DNA of 35,146 nt from Frankia gtarii. Lineage in GTDB: Bacteria > Actinomycetota > Actinomycetes > Frankiales > Frankiaceae. The notes beneath the pieces are model-generated. The model worked only from the letters and a program-made list of their open reading frames with translations, did no database searches and had not been told where the DNA came from. The position numbers and the translations under genes were made by a program. Within the stretch, counting starts at the first letter, position 1; every line of letters begins with the position of its first letter. The stretch covers positions 1-35,146 of the forward strand of contig NZ_JAMPTM010000038.1 in NCBI RefSeq assembly GCF_025403375.1. The letters run 5' to 3'. Positions 1 to 8,942 of this stretch are shown here, one piece after another.

Positions 1-105
1 GTGCCGCATGGGGCCGACGGCGGCGGTCATGACGACTGCGACCGCTGAGGGGCGCTCGCAGACTCGCCGCCAACCCCGTTTTCGCAGGTACGGCCAGGGA
101 AACAG

Positions 106-1239
106 ATGGTAATGACGACCGATGGCGTACGGACCGTGGGCGTCGAGGAGGAGTTCGTCCTCGTCGACCCCGAGCGGCGTGCGGTGCGCGCCGCCGCGTC
201 GCAGGTGCTGGCCCGGGAGGACCGCGACGGCCCCGGCAGGGCGCCGGGCGGCGGGGATCTCGACGTCGAGCTGACCCGCGAGCAGGTCGAGAGCGACTCG
301 GCGCCGCACATCAACCTCGCCGGGCTACGCGGGTCGCTGGTGGAGCTGCGCCGCGCGGCGGCACGGGCCGCGCGGGCCGAGGGGGTGGCGCTCGCCGCCA
401 CCGCGACCTGCCCCACGCCGACCCGGCCGACCCTCACCCCGAAGCCGCGCTACCAGCGGATGTACCAGGAGTTCGGGCTCACCGCCCGCGAGCAGCTCAC
501 CTGCGGCTGCCACGTACACGTCGCGGTGCACTCGCGCGAGGAGGCCGTCGGCGCGCTCGACCGGCTGCGACCGTGGCTGTCCGTGCTGGTCGCGATGACC
601 ACGAACTCGCCGTTCTGGCAGGGCGCCGACAGCGGCTACGCCAGCTACCGCACCCAGGTCTGGCAGCGCTGGCCCACTGCCGGCGCCACCGGCGCGTTCG
701 GTTCGCCCGCCGAGTACGACCGGATTGTGGATCTGCTGATCCGGACCGGGGCCGCCATGGACGAGGGGATGATCTACTTCGACGTCCGGTTGTCGCACCA
801 CTACCCGACCCTGGAGCTGCGGGTCGCCGACGTGTGCCTGTCCGTCGACGACGCCGTCCTGCTCGCCGCGCTGGCCAGAGCGCTGGTGTCGACGGCGGCG
901 CGGGAATGGGCGGCGGGCGAACCGGCCCCGCAGATGCGCCCGGAGCTGCTGCGCGCCGCCGGCTGGCGGGCGTCGCGCCACGGGGTGTCCGGTGACCTCG
1001 TCGACCTCGAACGCGGCGAGCTCGTTCCCGCCCGGGCGCTGGTCGACCGGCTCGTCGAACGGGTCGGTGCGCAGCTGTCGGCGACCGGCGACGCCGAGGC
1101 GGTCGCCGCCCTCGTCGAGGATCTGTTCGCCCGCGGCACCGGCGCGGACCGCCAGCGCGCCGCCTACGCCCGCCGCGGCCGCATCAACGATGTCGTCGAC
1201 CTCGTCATCCGCGAGACCATCGCTGTGGCCTCCCCCTGA
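106..1239 (+). CDS. Carboxylate-amine ligase, glutamate-cysteine ligase GCS2 (YbdK-like) family
   Basis: The 377-residue product fits the GCS2/YbdK family, ATP-grasp-like enzymes that join an amino group to a glutamate-type carboxylate. Visible signatures are the N-terminal VGVEEEFVLVD strand with its metal-binding glutamates, the CGCHVHVAV block near residue 135, NSPFWQGADSGYASYRTQ near 165 and the YFDVRLSHHYPTLELRVAD block near 225. Length matches the family (about 370 residues). The ATG at 106 has GGGA 5 nt upstream; an in-frame ATG at 112 is possible. The gene stands alone and converges with the kinase gene. Family assignment is firm, but the substrate cannot be read from sequence; YbdK-type proteins have only weak gamma-glutamylcysteine ligase activity, so a role in thiol synthesis is not implied. 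Confidence 0.88.
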   Translation: MVMTTDGVRTVGVEEEFVLVDPERRAVRAAASQVLAREDRDGPGRAPGGGDLDVELTREQVESDSAPHINLAGLRGSLVELRRAAARAARAEGVALAATATCPTPTRPTLTPKPRYQRMYQEFGLTAREQLTCGCHVHVAVHSREEAVGALDRLRPWLSVLVAMTTNSPFWQGADSGYASYRTQVWQRWPTAGATGAFGSPAEYDRIVDLLIRTGAAMDEGMIYFDVRLSHHYPTLELRVADVCLSVDDAVLLAALARALVSTAAREWAAGEPAPQMRPELLRAAGWRASRHGVSGDLVDLERGELVPARALVDRLVERVGAQLSATGDAEAVAALVEDLFARGTGADRQRAAYARRGRINDVVDLVIRETIAVASP

Positions 1240-1266
1240 TCGGACGCCGACCGGGGCGCTGGACCC

Positions 1267-1284
1267 GCGTGCCGGCCGGCACGC
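1267..1284. terminator. GC-rich palindrome between convergent genes
   Basis: GCGTGCCGGCCGGCACGC is a perfect 18-bp palindrome lying between the ends of the ligase and kinase genes. A 15-bp GGCGGCTCACGGGCC direct duplication follows at about 1292-1321. There is no T-tract on either side, so a bidirectional terminator is only a positional inference. Confidence 0.4.
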
Positions 1285-1312
1285 ACCGGCCGGCGGCTCA
1301 CGGGCCGGCGGC

Positions 1313-3388
1313 TCACGGGCCGGGGCGGAACGAGGCGACGATCGTGCGCATCTGACCGAGGGCGGCGTCCCAGTCCTGGTCGGGGACGCGCCAGCGCAGC
1401 CCGTAGCCGTGCCCGTTGCGCACCACGCCGAAGTCGAGGACGTGGAGGGTCCGCCCGCCGGAGGCGAAGGCGAACTCCCAGACCGCGGCACTGGTCCCGG
1501 CGCCGCCGTCGGCGGGGCGGATGGACAGGCGACGGTAGCCGGCAGAGCTCCGCCGGACCTCCGGCTCCTGGTCATACCAGGCGCCGATGGCGGAAGGGCC
1601 CGCCTTCGGCCGCACCTCGATCAGCAGTTCCGGGTAGCCGGACGGCGCGGTGGCGGTCACCCGGCCGTTGCCGCGTGCGGAGATCCGCCAGCCGGCGGGC
1701 AGCGCCGCCGACCATCCGCTGCCATCCCGATGGGTGGTGTAGCCGTCGGGCGCGGCGGCGGGATCGGTCGTGTCCGGGATGAGCGCGCCGAGGTCGTCGC
1801 CCACCTGCGTCGTCGGCGTTCCGGTGGCCCGCGTCGAAGCGGTGCTCGTCGGCGACGGGCCGCCCGCGGGCGTCGCCGTGGCCGGCTTCGGGCTCGCGAT
1901 GGGTGTCACCGACGCCCGCGGTGCCGGCGACACCGCTGCGGGGGGCTGCGACGTCGCGGCGGCGGCCGGCGGGGACGGCTTCGAGCCAGTGTCGGCGAGG
2001 ACCAGACCGAGCACGACCGCCGCGGCGGCGAGCACCGCCACCGCGACCCCGGCCAGCAGCGCCATCCGCCGGCGACGCGCCGGGCGGTCCGCGCCAGGTC
2101 CCGGCGAGTCGGGTCTGCTCTCGGCATCGGACCCACCGACCGGACCAGGCCGGCCGGTGGAACCAGGCGGACCAGGCAAGCGCGACGCACCGGCGAGACC
2201 GGGCTGGTCAGACTGGTCGGGCTGGTCAGGGAAGGCGGGCTGGTCAGGGAAGGCGGGCTGGACGGCGGCGGATGTGGAGCTGCCAGCGAGGGCGAATCGG
2301 TCGCTCAAGGCGGGCTCACCCGCCGGCGCGGGAGGCGCCTCGGCCTCGGCTGCGCCGGCCAGGGCGGGAATCGCGGCCGAAGCCGCAGAACCCGCCAGCG
2401 GCCGGTCCGCCGCCGCCAACGATCGGTCCGCCGCCAGCGGCAGGTCCGCGCCGTCCAGGTCGGGCTGCGGGATCTCGACCAGCGTCCCACCGAGGGTGTG
2501 ATCGGCCTCCTCCAGCCGGTCGGCGATCTCGCGCAGCCGGCCGCGGGCCTCAGCCAGCGACGGGCGCCGTGCCGGGTCGGAGTCGAGCAGCTCGGTGAGG
2601 ACGCCGCGCAGGGGGCCGCTGTGCTGGAACGGTCGGCGCCGGTCCTCCACCACGGCCGCGAGGATGGCCAGGGGCCCTTCGCCCTCGAACGGCGGCACCC
2701 CCTCGACCGCCGTGAACAGGGTCGCGCCGAGCCCCCACACGTCGCCGGCGGCGCCGACGCGGGCGCCGCGGGCCCGCTCAGGGGCGATGTAGGCAGGTGA
2801 GCCGACGAGCATCCCCGCCTCGGTCAGGGTCGCATCCCCCTCGGTGACGGCGATGCCGAAGTCGGTGAGCCGCGCCTGCCCGTCGGCGGTGACGAGGACG
2901 TTGCCCGGCTTGACGTCGCGGTGCACGACACCGCCGCGGTGGGCGGCCTCCAGGGCGTAGGCGAGGCTGACGCCGACGCGGGCCACCTCCAGCGCGGGCA
3001 GCCGACCGGCGGCGCGGATGAGGTCGGCGAGCGAGTCGCCGTCGACGTACTCCATGACGATCCACGTGTGGTCCTCGGCGTCGAAGACGTCGTAGACCGT
3101 CACCAGGCCGGGGTGGCGTAGCCGGGCGGCAGCGCGGGCCTCGCGCAGCACCCGCTCGCTGAGCACCGCCCGCTCGGCTGGGGACGCGACCGGCGGCCGC
3201 CGGACCTCCTTGATGGCCACTCGTCGGCGCAGCAGGGTGTCCTCGCCCTCACGGACGACGCCGCCGCCACCGCTTCCGAGCACCCGCCCGAGCCGGTAGC
3301 GACCAGCGAGCCGACGTTCCTGGCCCGCGGCGCGGTCGGTCGCCATCGCTCGCACTGCCCCCCTGATCCTCAAGGACTTCACCGCCAT
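1313..3388 (-). CDS. Membrane-anchored PknB-like serine/threonine protein kinase
   Basis: Eukaryotic-type protein kinase of about 691 residues. In order: a glycine-rich loop (RVLGSGGGGVV, near residue 38), the ATP-binding lysine in VAIKEV, the catalytic loop HRDVKPGNVL near 153, DFGIAVTEG, GSPAYIAPERA and the conserved Arg in DPARRPS. A long Ala/Pro/Asp/Gln-rich juxtamembrane segment follows, with short FPDQP repeats. One membrane helix (MALLAGVAVAVLAAAAVVLG, near 440) leads to a Pro/Thr/Ser linker and an extracytoplasmic domain of about 150 residues. That outer domain resembles neither PASTA repeats nor anything else I recognise. The ATG at 3388 has AGAGG 6 nt upstream; the open frame runs further but without kinase-like sequence. 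It probably signals from an envelope stimulus. Confidence 0.9.
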   Translation of the reverse strand: MAVKSLRIRGAVRAMATDRAAGQERRLAGRYRLGRVLGSGGGGVVREGEDTLLRRRVAIKEVRRPPVASPAERAVLSERVLREARAAARLRHPGLVTVYDVFDAEDHTWIVMEYVDGDSLADLIRAAGRLPALEVARVGVSLAYALEAAHRGGVVHRDVKPGNVLVTADGQARLTDFGIAVTEGDATLTEAGMLVGSPAYIAPERARGARVGAAGDVWGLGATLFTAVEGVPPFEGEGPLAILAAVVEDRRRPFQHSGPLRGVLTELLDSDPARRPSLAEARGRLREIADRLEEADHTLGGTLVEIPQPDLDGADLPLAADRSLAAADRPLAGSAASAAIPALAGAAEAEAPPAPAGEPALSDRFALAGSSTSAAVQPAFPDQPAFPDQPDQSDQPGLAGASRLPGPPGSTGRPGPVGGSDAESRPDSPGPGADRPARRRRMALLAGVAVAVLAAAAVVLGLVLADTGSKPSPPAAAATSQPPAAVSPAPRASVTPIASPKPATATPAGGPSPTSTASTRATGTPTTQVGDDLGALIPDTTDPAAAPDGYTTHRDGSGWSAALPAGWRISARGNGRVTATAPSGYPELLIEVRPKAGPSAIGAWYDQEPEVRRSSAGYRRLSIRPADGGAGTSAAVWEFAFASGGRTLHVLDFGVVRNGHGYGLRWRVPDQDWDAALGQMRTIVASFRPGP

Positions 3389-4086
3389 ACCCATCCTCTG
3401 ACGGGGAAACCAGGATGACGGGTGAAATGGCGCGCAGAGTTCCCCCACAATTCCACAATCTGATCGCGACGCCGGTGCGGGACGGCACCACCACGGCTGC
3501 GCGGGACGCCGCGTCATCTCCCGCGGACGCGACCCGCCGGCCGCGGACGCGACCCGCCAGCGCGTGGGCGACGGACCTCGACGCCCGTCCGCGCCGACGG
3601 CACCGACCCGCCGAGGAGCCCGCCGCACATCCGCGCCGGACCCCGCCGCAGTCCCCTGACCTGCAACGGGACCGCCCCACGCCCCGGCGGCCGGGCCCAC
3701 CGGTCAGCCGTTGACCCCGCACCCGGGTAGCACGCCGCCGGGTGCGAGCCGGCCGCGGGCGCGGCGGGGACGCGCGAGAACTGGCCGGGACGCCGGGAGG
3801 CCGGCAGCGGCGGGCTTCAGGTGTCACCGGACACGCCCATCGCCGCCGAGCCGTCCCGGCCAGCTCGGGCGGCCCACCGACCGGGTGCCCATCGGTGCTG
3901 GGCTGTCCCCGGTCGGGCGGGCCGGTCCGCGGGCACGGGTCGACATGGTTGCGGCTACACATGCCGATTGCCCGGCCGCCGGCGGTGGCGATGGCTGGGC
4001 AATGACCTGGTCGCGCGCCCACAACCGCGCCGCCGCGACGGCGCCGGCGGTGTACAGCGGCCCGCTCGTGCAGCAGGCTGGAGGCC
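3389..4086. other. Intergenic region, no supported gene
   Basis: About 700 bases between the divergent kinase and flavin reductase genes. Open frames exist on both strands but encode Arg/Pro/Ala-rich low-complexity sequence typical of GC-rich shadow frames. I see no RNA gene, repeat or convincing promoter. Confidence 0.6.
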
Positions 4087-4800
4087 ATGCCGAAGCACGC
4101 GCCGCCACGTTCCGCGCTGCCACGCCCCGTGCCGCCCCGGCCCGCACCCTCGCGCCCTTCATCACCGAAGGCCCCCGCTGCGGAGGATCGCGGCGCGGCG
4201 GCCGCGCTGCGCGGCGCGTTCCGGCGGCACGCCGCCGGGGTGACGATCGTGACGATGAACGGCGCGGACGGCCCGGTCGGGTTCACGGCGACGTCGGTGG
4301 CGTCGCTGTCGCAGAGCCCGCCGCTGGTGTCGCTGTCGCTGTCGGCGGGCTCGTCGATCGTCCCGACGCTGCACGCCGCGGACACACTGGTCGTGCACCT
4401 GCTCTCCCACGGCCAGCACGAACTGGCCGCCCGGTTCGCGGCACCGGGCGCCGACCGGTTCGCCGCACCCACGCGGTGGCGGCCGTTGGGCACCGGGGAG
4501 CCGCTGCTGACCGACGCCGCGGTCTGGCTGCGCTGCCGGATCCGCGAGCGGATCCCCGCGGGCGACCACTGGCTGATCGTGGCCGAGGTGGTGGAAAGCC
4601 GGGCGGAGCGGTCCGACGCGCCGCTGGTCTACCACGACGGTGGCTACGGAACGTTCGTCGGTCCCGTCGTCGGCGGCGCACCCACCCCGGGCGAGGGCGA
4701 TCTGGGTATCCGGGCAAGCCGGCCGGGACGCCCCACGCCGACAGAGATACATCTTCATGATCGACAAGGTGGGCCGGCCGGGCCTCGTCAACAGCGTTGA
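4087..4800 (+). CDS. Flavin reductase-like FMN-binding protein
   Basis: The core from about residue 40 (FRRHAAGVTIVTMN) matches the flavin_reduct (HpaC/FRP) domain. Next come the FMN-phosphate-binding GFTATSVASLSQSPPLVSLS segment, the LLSHGQHELAARFA helix and a C-terminal LVYHDGGYGTF strand. Such proteins reduce FMN or FAD with NAD(P)H, often for a partner monooxygenase; none is adjacent. The first 35 residues are a Pro/Arg/Ser-rich tail, so a later start is possible, but ATG 4087 has GGAG close upstream and no better in-frame start precedes the domain. The C-terminal 30 residues are also low complexity. Confidence 0.78.
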   Translation: MPKHAPPRSALPRPVPPRPAPSRPSSPKAPAAEDRGAAAALRGAFRRHAAGVTIVTMNGADGPVGFTATSVASLSQSPPLVSLSLSAGSSIVPTLHAADTLVVHLLSHGQHELAARFAAPGADRFAAPTRWRPLGTGEPLLTDAAVWLRCRIRERIPAGDHWLIVAEVVESRAERSDAPLVYHDGGYGTFVGPVVGGAPTPGEGDLGIRASRPGRPTPTEIHLHDRQGGPAGPRQQR

Positions 4801-5638
4801 TTATCTTGTAGTCCCGGTAGCGGGCGCCCGGACAGGGCCTCCTCGAACTCCTGGCGGCCGCACCGGAGTCGGTCCCCGGTGGTCAGTGGCCGTGGGGATC
4901 CAATCGGGTAGCGGGGGCGGGTCGCCTCAGGGGTTGGGCCGCCTCGATCTCGACGTCGCCAAGTCCGGCGCAGCCCGGTGCCGGCCGGCGGACTCTTCCG
5001 CCCCCCGCGCAGGGCGACCCGCCCATTCGGGGGCCCTCTGCGGGCCCAACCGGGCGCCGTCGTCGAAAGCGCCGGCAGCCGTCCTCACCTGCCGTCCCCT
5101 TCCCCATCGCTGGCGGAGGCCTGCACAATCGGGCTACTCCCTTTCCGCTGGCCCTTTCCGGCAGCCACTTTCAGCCTTCATCCCTCGATCCAGGGCAGAC
5201 CAAAAACCGACGTGCGACGCACTCCGACGGGCCGAAATCCGAGAATCTCGCTGATTAACAGCCCGAAAGGGCTCCGCTCAGCCCGTGCGGACGGCACTTG
5301 ACACGCCTTCAAGCAGAAGAAGGTTGCGCCACCAAAGGCGCGACTTCGATCGCAGTTCTGACCGAGGGACGCCCCGGACGTCCTTCGTATCGCTCCCCAC
5401 CGCGGGGTACCCCGTTCGTCGGCGACGCCGATTCGGCCCTTCTGAACTGGCACTTTGCCTCCGAACCACGGGCGAAGTCCGTGCGGTCGACCTCGCCCCA
5501 CACTCCGAGCAAGGCCATATTCACGCGTGTGAATCTTCTCGACTCGGAGCAGTGGGGAGCCCTATCTTCGTCCCGAGCCTGCCGCGGTAAGGTGCAAATG
5601 CCCAGATTTCTGGATGACGTCGCCGGGAGCTCAAAGTA
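4801..5638. other. Long intergenic leader, no supported gene
   Basis: About 840 bases upstream of the DUF4397 surface protein gene. From about 5150 onward the sequence is visibly richer in A/T than the flanks. It holds several short hairpins, among them GCCCGAAAGGGC at 5261-5272 (a GNRA-type tetraloop) and a CGGGGTACCCCG palindrome near 5402. Short open frames on both strands resemble no protein. A structured 5' leader or an unrecognised small RNA is possible; I recognise no known riboswitch. Confidence 0.5.
5519..5534. promoter_or_regulatory. Inverted repeat ATTCAC-GCGT-GTGAAT upstream of the surface-protein operon
   Basis: Perfect 6-bp arms around a 4-bp centre, about 105 bases before the start at 5639. 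Its AT-rich arms stand out in this genome and suit an operator for the DUF4397-sortase pair. The arm order is opposite to a CRP-type TGTGA-N6-TCACA site. The role is inferred from position alone. Confidence 0.3.
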
Positions 5639-7039
5639 ATGCAATGGATCACACGCTCTCATCTGAGAGCGGGCGCTCGAACGATCGGCGCCGTGGCGGC
5701 GACGGGATGTCTGACGTTGGGTCTGCCCGGCGTGGCGTCAGCGACCCCAACGCCGAACAACGATGCCGGACTGGTGACGCTGGTTCAGGGGCTGCCGGAT
5801 ATGAAGGCGGACGTCACCATGGACGGGCAGACTCTGATCAAGAACCTGGTGGCTAAACAGGTCGCGGACCCGAAGCCACTGGTCGCCGGGGCCCACCGCG
5901 TCGAGATCCGGCCTGTCGGCCAGTCGGCGAGCGGGACGCCACCGATCGCCACCGACGTCGCCGTCCACCCGGGCACCCGGCTCTCGGTCGCCGTGGGTCT
6001 CGACGCTGCGGGCAAGCCTCTCGCGCGGGTCTACGACGACGCCACCAGCGCGGCCTGGCCGGCCAACACCTCGGCGATCGTCGTCCGCGACGTCGCGGCG
6101 CTGGCAACCGGCCAGATCAAGATCGACGGCAAGTACGTCGGCGAGGTCCCGAAGACCGGCCAGGTCGTCCAGACCTTCCCTCCTGTCTCACCCGAGGTCG
6201 CCGCCAACGTCGTCCCCTGCCTCATCACCGGCAAGACCAAGGACGGCCTCCCCTGCGTCTACGTCGGCCCGCCCGTCGTAGACGTGCCTGATGTCGGCGT
6301 GCCTGGTGTCGGCGGCGTGCCTGGTGTCGGCGGCGTGAACGTGCCCTGCGTCACTACCGACAAGACCAAGGACAACCTCCCCTGCGTCGGGGGCGTACCT
6401 GGTGTCGGGGGCGTACCCGGCGTCGGCGGCGTACCCGGCGTCGGCGGCGTACCCGGCGTCGGCACGCCAGGTGGCGGCACCCCAGGTGGCGGCACGCCCG
6501 GCGTCGGCACCCCAGGTGGCGGCACCCCAGGTGGCGGCACCCCAGGTGGCGGCACCCCAGGTGGCGGCACCCCAGGTGGCGGCACCCCAGGTGGCGGCAC
6601 CCCAGGTGGCGGCACCCCAGGTGGCGGCACCCCAGGTGGCGGCACCCCAGGTGGCGGCACCCCAGGTGGCGGCACCCCAGGTGGCGGCACCCCAGGTGGC
6701 GGCACCCCAGGTGGCGGCACCCCAGGTGGCGGCACCCCGCACACGGTCACGGTGACCGACACGACGGGCAAGCCGCTGGTGCCGGCCCAGACGGTGCCGA
6801 CCAAGCCCGGGTCGACGACCAACCTCTACATCGTCGGCGGCAACGGCTCGTACAGTTGGCTGTCCCACCAGGCCGCGAACTCGCCCACCTCGGTCAACGC
6901 CGGCAACAGCGGGCTGGCCGCGGATGACGGTCACCCGCCTGTCCTGGCCATCGGGGCGCTCGGCCTCGCGGTCGGATCGGCCGGGGTCCTGTTCGGGTGG
7001 CAGCGCCGCCGAGCGTGGCTGGCTCACCGACAGGGATGA
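5639..7039 (+). CDS. Secreted DUF4397-type surface protein with long GGGTP repeat stalk
   Basis: The 466-residue protein begins with a signal peptide (basic start, hydrophobic core, likely cleavage after GVASA near residue 36). A DUF4397-like domain follows (LVTLVQGLPDMKADVTMDG to about residue 170). Two short Cys-containing segments come next (VPCLITGKTKDGLPCVYVG and VPCVTTDKTKDNLPCV), alternating with PGVGG repeats. Then there is an uninterrupted GGGTP pentapeptide stalk, a second small globular part and a C-terminal helix ending in WQRRRAWLAHRQG. The tail is hydrophobic then basic like a sorting signal, but no LPxTG is visible. ATG 5639 has GGGAG about 9 nt upstream. The stop overlaps the sortase start (ATGA), so the two are probably co-translated and the sortase may anchor or process this protein. 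Confidence 0.8.
   Translation: MQWITRSHLRAGARTIGAVAATGCLTLGLPGVASATPTPNNDAGLVTLVQGLPDMKADVTMDGQTLIKNLVAKQVADPKPLVAGAHRVEIRPVGQSASGTPPIATDVAVHPGTRLSVAVGLDAAGKPLARVYDDATSAAWPANTSAIVVRDVAALATGQIKIDGKYVGEVPKTGQVVQTFPPVSPEVAANVVPCLITGKTKDGLPCVYVGPPVVDVPDVGVPGVGGVPGVGGVNVPCVTTDKTKDNLPCVGGVPGVGGVPGVGGVPGVGGVPGVGTPGGGTPGGGTPGVGTPGGGTPGGGTPGGGTPGGGTPGGGTPGGGTPGGGTPGGGTPGGGTPGGGTPGGGTPGGGTPGGGTPGGGTPGGGTPHTVTVTDTTGKPLVPAQTVPTKPGSTTNLYIVGGNGSYSWLSHQAANSPTSVNAGNSGLAADDGHPPVLAIGALGLAVGSAGVLFGWQRRRAWLAHRQG
6515..6739 (+). repeat. 15-bp in-frame tandem repeat, 15 consecutive units
   Basis: The unit GGTGGCGGCACCCCA is repeated 15 times, nearly perfectly at the DNA level and encoding GGGTP. Degenerate relatives (GVGTP, PGVGG) extend upstream to about 6300. 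Identity at silent positions points to recent expansion by slippage or recombination, and copy number is probably variable between strains. Confidence 0.95.
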
Positions 7040-7887
7040 TCGAGTCTCGCCGACGAACGGCGACCGCCGCCGCGCCGCCCGAGAACGGGTCGGACGGACC
7101 GGCGGCGCCGGCCGCGAGCCAGAAGCCGGTCGCGGGCGGGCCGGACCGGCCCAGGCCGCCGGGCACCCGGCTGGCGCGGACCCGTCGACGTCGCCGCGGC
7201 CGCCGCCTACTGGTGGTCACGGCGACGGTCGCGGGCGTCGTCGGCGGCAGTGGCATGGCCGGATGGGTGGCGTCGAGACCCCCCGGCGACGTCGGTTCGC
7301 TCGCCGCGGGCGCGACGTCGGCTGTCTCCCAGGGGGCGGCCGCGTCGCAGGGGCCGGCGGCGTTCGCGAGTTCCACCCGAACGGGCGCCGCGGCGGCGAC
7401 CGCGTCACCGTCGCCGTCCACCGATGTCCAGGCGGTCCTACGGCGCCGGCCGACGGCCGTCGCCGTGGCGAGCCTGGGCATCTCGGCGCCGGTGATGGTG
7501 GCCTCCGTCAACGCGACCACGCGCGCGCTCAACGTTCCGCTCGACCCGGCGACGCTGGGATGGTGGGCGGGGGGCGGGGCCCCCGGTGCCTCGTCGGGGA
7601 CGGTCGTGCTCGCCGGGCACGTCGACTACAACGGCCGCCCCGGCGCCCTCTACCCGCTCAGCCGGGTCGAGATAGGGGCCTTGATCGTGGTCACAAGCCC
7701 CGATGGCACGAAGCACGACTACCGGGTGGTGACCCGGCGGCACGTGGTGAAGACGAGGCTGGCGGACACGGGTGTCTTCCGGACGGACGGCCCGCCCCGC
7801 CTGGCCCTCATCACCTGCGGCGGGGCTTTCAACACCGCCACGCACAGCTACCGTGACAATTTGATCGTTCTAGCCCTTCCCGTCTGA
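7036..7887 (+). CDS. Class F sortase
   Basis: A 283-residue sortase-family transpeptidase. Order: a cytoplasmic Arg/Pro-rich tail, one membrane helix at about residues 58-79, an Ala/Ser-rich linker, then the sortase beta-barrel from about residue 145. The likely catalytic triad is His195 (VLAGHVDY), Cys261 (LALITCGG) and Arg273 (YRDNLIVL), in the usual order. Short class F enzymes lacking the class A/E accessory segments are typical of actinobacteria. The ATG at 7036 overlaps the stop of the DUF4397 gene by 4 nt. This pairing suggests the neighbour is its substrate, although that protein has no standard LPxTG motif. Confidence 0.88.
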   Translation: MIESRRRTATAAAPPENGSDGPAAPAASQKPVAGGPDRPRPPGTRLARTRRRRRGRRLLVVTATVAGVVGGSGMAGWVASRPPGDVGSLAAGATSAVSQGAAASQGPAAFASSTRTGAAAATASPSPSTDVQAVLRRRPTAVAVASLGISAPVMVASVNATTRALNVPLDPATLGWWAGGGAPGASSGTVVLAGHVDYNGRPGALYPLSRVEIGALIVVTSPDGTKHDYRVVTRRHVVKTRLADTGVFRTDGPPRLALITCGGAFNTATHSYRDNLIVLALPV

Positions 7888-7919
7888 TCGGCGTCTCGCG
7901 GATCCGGTATAGCTGGGAC

Positions 7920-8696
7920 GTGGATGCTCCCGACCAGACCAGTCCCAGCGTGACGACCCGCTGGGAGTCACTCACCGCAGGCAGGTCGGGCCGGCGTTAC
8001 GCGGACCGGTTCGCGCAGCTTGCCGCCGCCGGGGTCGATGTGCACGGCGAGGCGGCGTTCTGCCACGCGCTGGTGCCCGCCGAGTCCCGGATCATGGACG
8101 CGGGCTGCGGCACCGGTCGGGTGGCAATCAGGTTGGCGGAGCTGGGCCACCGGTGCGTCGGGGTCGACGCCGACCCCTCGATGCTCGAGGTGGCCCGAGA
8201 CCGGTCCGCCGCCGTCAGCTGGGTCCTCGCCGACCTCGCTGACCTGGACAACTCCGTCGGGGCCAACCTCTGTGGCCTGGACGCACCCCGCCCGTTCAAC
8301 CGGCCCGAACAGGCCCCCATCTCACCCGCCACCGACGGGTCGTTCGACCTCATCGTCGCCGCCGGCAACGTCATCGCCCTGCTCGCCCCGGGGACGGAGG
8401 CCGCGGTCCTGCACGGTCTCGCCCGCCGCCTCGCCCCCAGTGGCCTGCTCGTGGCCGGGTTCGGGCTCGACGCCGCTCATCTTCCTCTGCCCGCCGCCCC
8501 CTTCGGGCTGGCGGACTACGACGGCTGGTGCGCCGCCGCCGGCCTCACCCTCGACCGCCGGTTCGCCACCTGGCAGGGCCTGCCCTTCGAGACCGGCGAG
8601 ACCGGCGAGACCGGCGAGACCGGCGACGACCCTCTCGACCGCGGCGCCCGGCGGGGCGCCGCCCCCGGCTACGCCGTGAGCGTCCACCGCGCATAG
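7920..8696 (+). CDS. Class I SAM-dependent methyltransferase
   Basis: Rossmann-fold methyltransferase of 258 residues. Motif I is IMDAGCGTGRVAIRLAELG (near residue 57), followed by the acidic VGVDADPSMLEVAR loop. WVLADLADLD is the motif II region and FDLIVAAGNVIALL is motif IV. The C-terminal part includes ADYDGWCAAAGLTLDRRFATW. Near the end a 9-bp microsatellite (GAGACCGGC, bases 8589-8624) encodes ETGETGETGETG, an insertion-prone tract. The GTG start at 7920 is favoured by length; an in-frame GTG at 7950 is possible. The substrate cannot be inferred and no partner gene is adjacent. Confidence 0.85.
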   Translation: MDAPDQTSPSVTTRWESLTAGRSGRRYADRFAQLAAAGVDVHGEAAFCHALVPAESRIMDAGCGTGRVAIRLAELGHRCVGVDADPSMLEVARDRSAAVSWVLADLADLDNSVGANLCGLDAPRPFNRPEQAPISPATDGSFDLIVAAGNVIALLAPGTEAAVLHGLARRLAPSGLLVAGFGLDAAHLPLPAAPFGLADYDGWCAAAGLTLDRRFATWQGLPFETGETGETGETGDDPLDRGARRGAAPGYAVSVHRA

Positions 8697-8712
8697 GCCC
8701 CGACCAGCCGCT

Positions 8713-8913
8713 ATGCGGCATTCCTACACGGACACCGAGAGCCAGGCGTTCGCCCAGCAGCTCACCGCCGCCTACGTCGCCGCGCATCCCGGCACGAGCG
8801 GCGATCCGCTGCTCACCACGCACTTCTACAGCCCCGGCGTCCACTCCTGGCCCTACTGGTCGCGGGAGCTCGATGCCTCCCTACCCACGCTGCTCGGCGC
8901 GATCAACGCCTAG
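8713..8913 (+). pseudogene. C-terminal fragment of an antigen 85-like esterase
   Basis: The 66-residue frame contains FYSPGVHSWPYWSRELDASL, which resembles the C-terminal end of mycolyltransferase/tributyrin-esterase-type alpha/beta hydrolases, where the histidine of xHSWPYW completes the catalytic triad. The rest of the hydrolase (oxyanion segment, GxSxG, acid residue) is missing, and the sequence immediately upstream is the methyltransferase gene. I read it as a remnant, though an independent short ORF cannot be excluded. Confidence 0.4.
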
Positions 8914-8942
8914 CCTCGGACCCGACGCGCTGAAGATCGGTG

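Noticed and set aside
3249-4493. Long minus-strand frame crossing the kinase start and the flavin reductase
   Set aside because: Low-complexity Arg/Ala/Gly sequence overlapping two recognisable genes; no motif or ribosome-binding site.
5309-5662. Minus-strand 117-residue frame in the long leader
   Set aside because: No family resemblance, no convincing ribosome-binding site, and it overlaps the start of the DUF4397 gene.
6188-7027. Minus-strand frame with AATWG repeats
   Set aside because: Mirror image of the 15-bp repeat in the DUF4397 gene; the plus-strand product has a signal peptide and sits in an operon.
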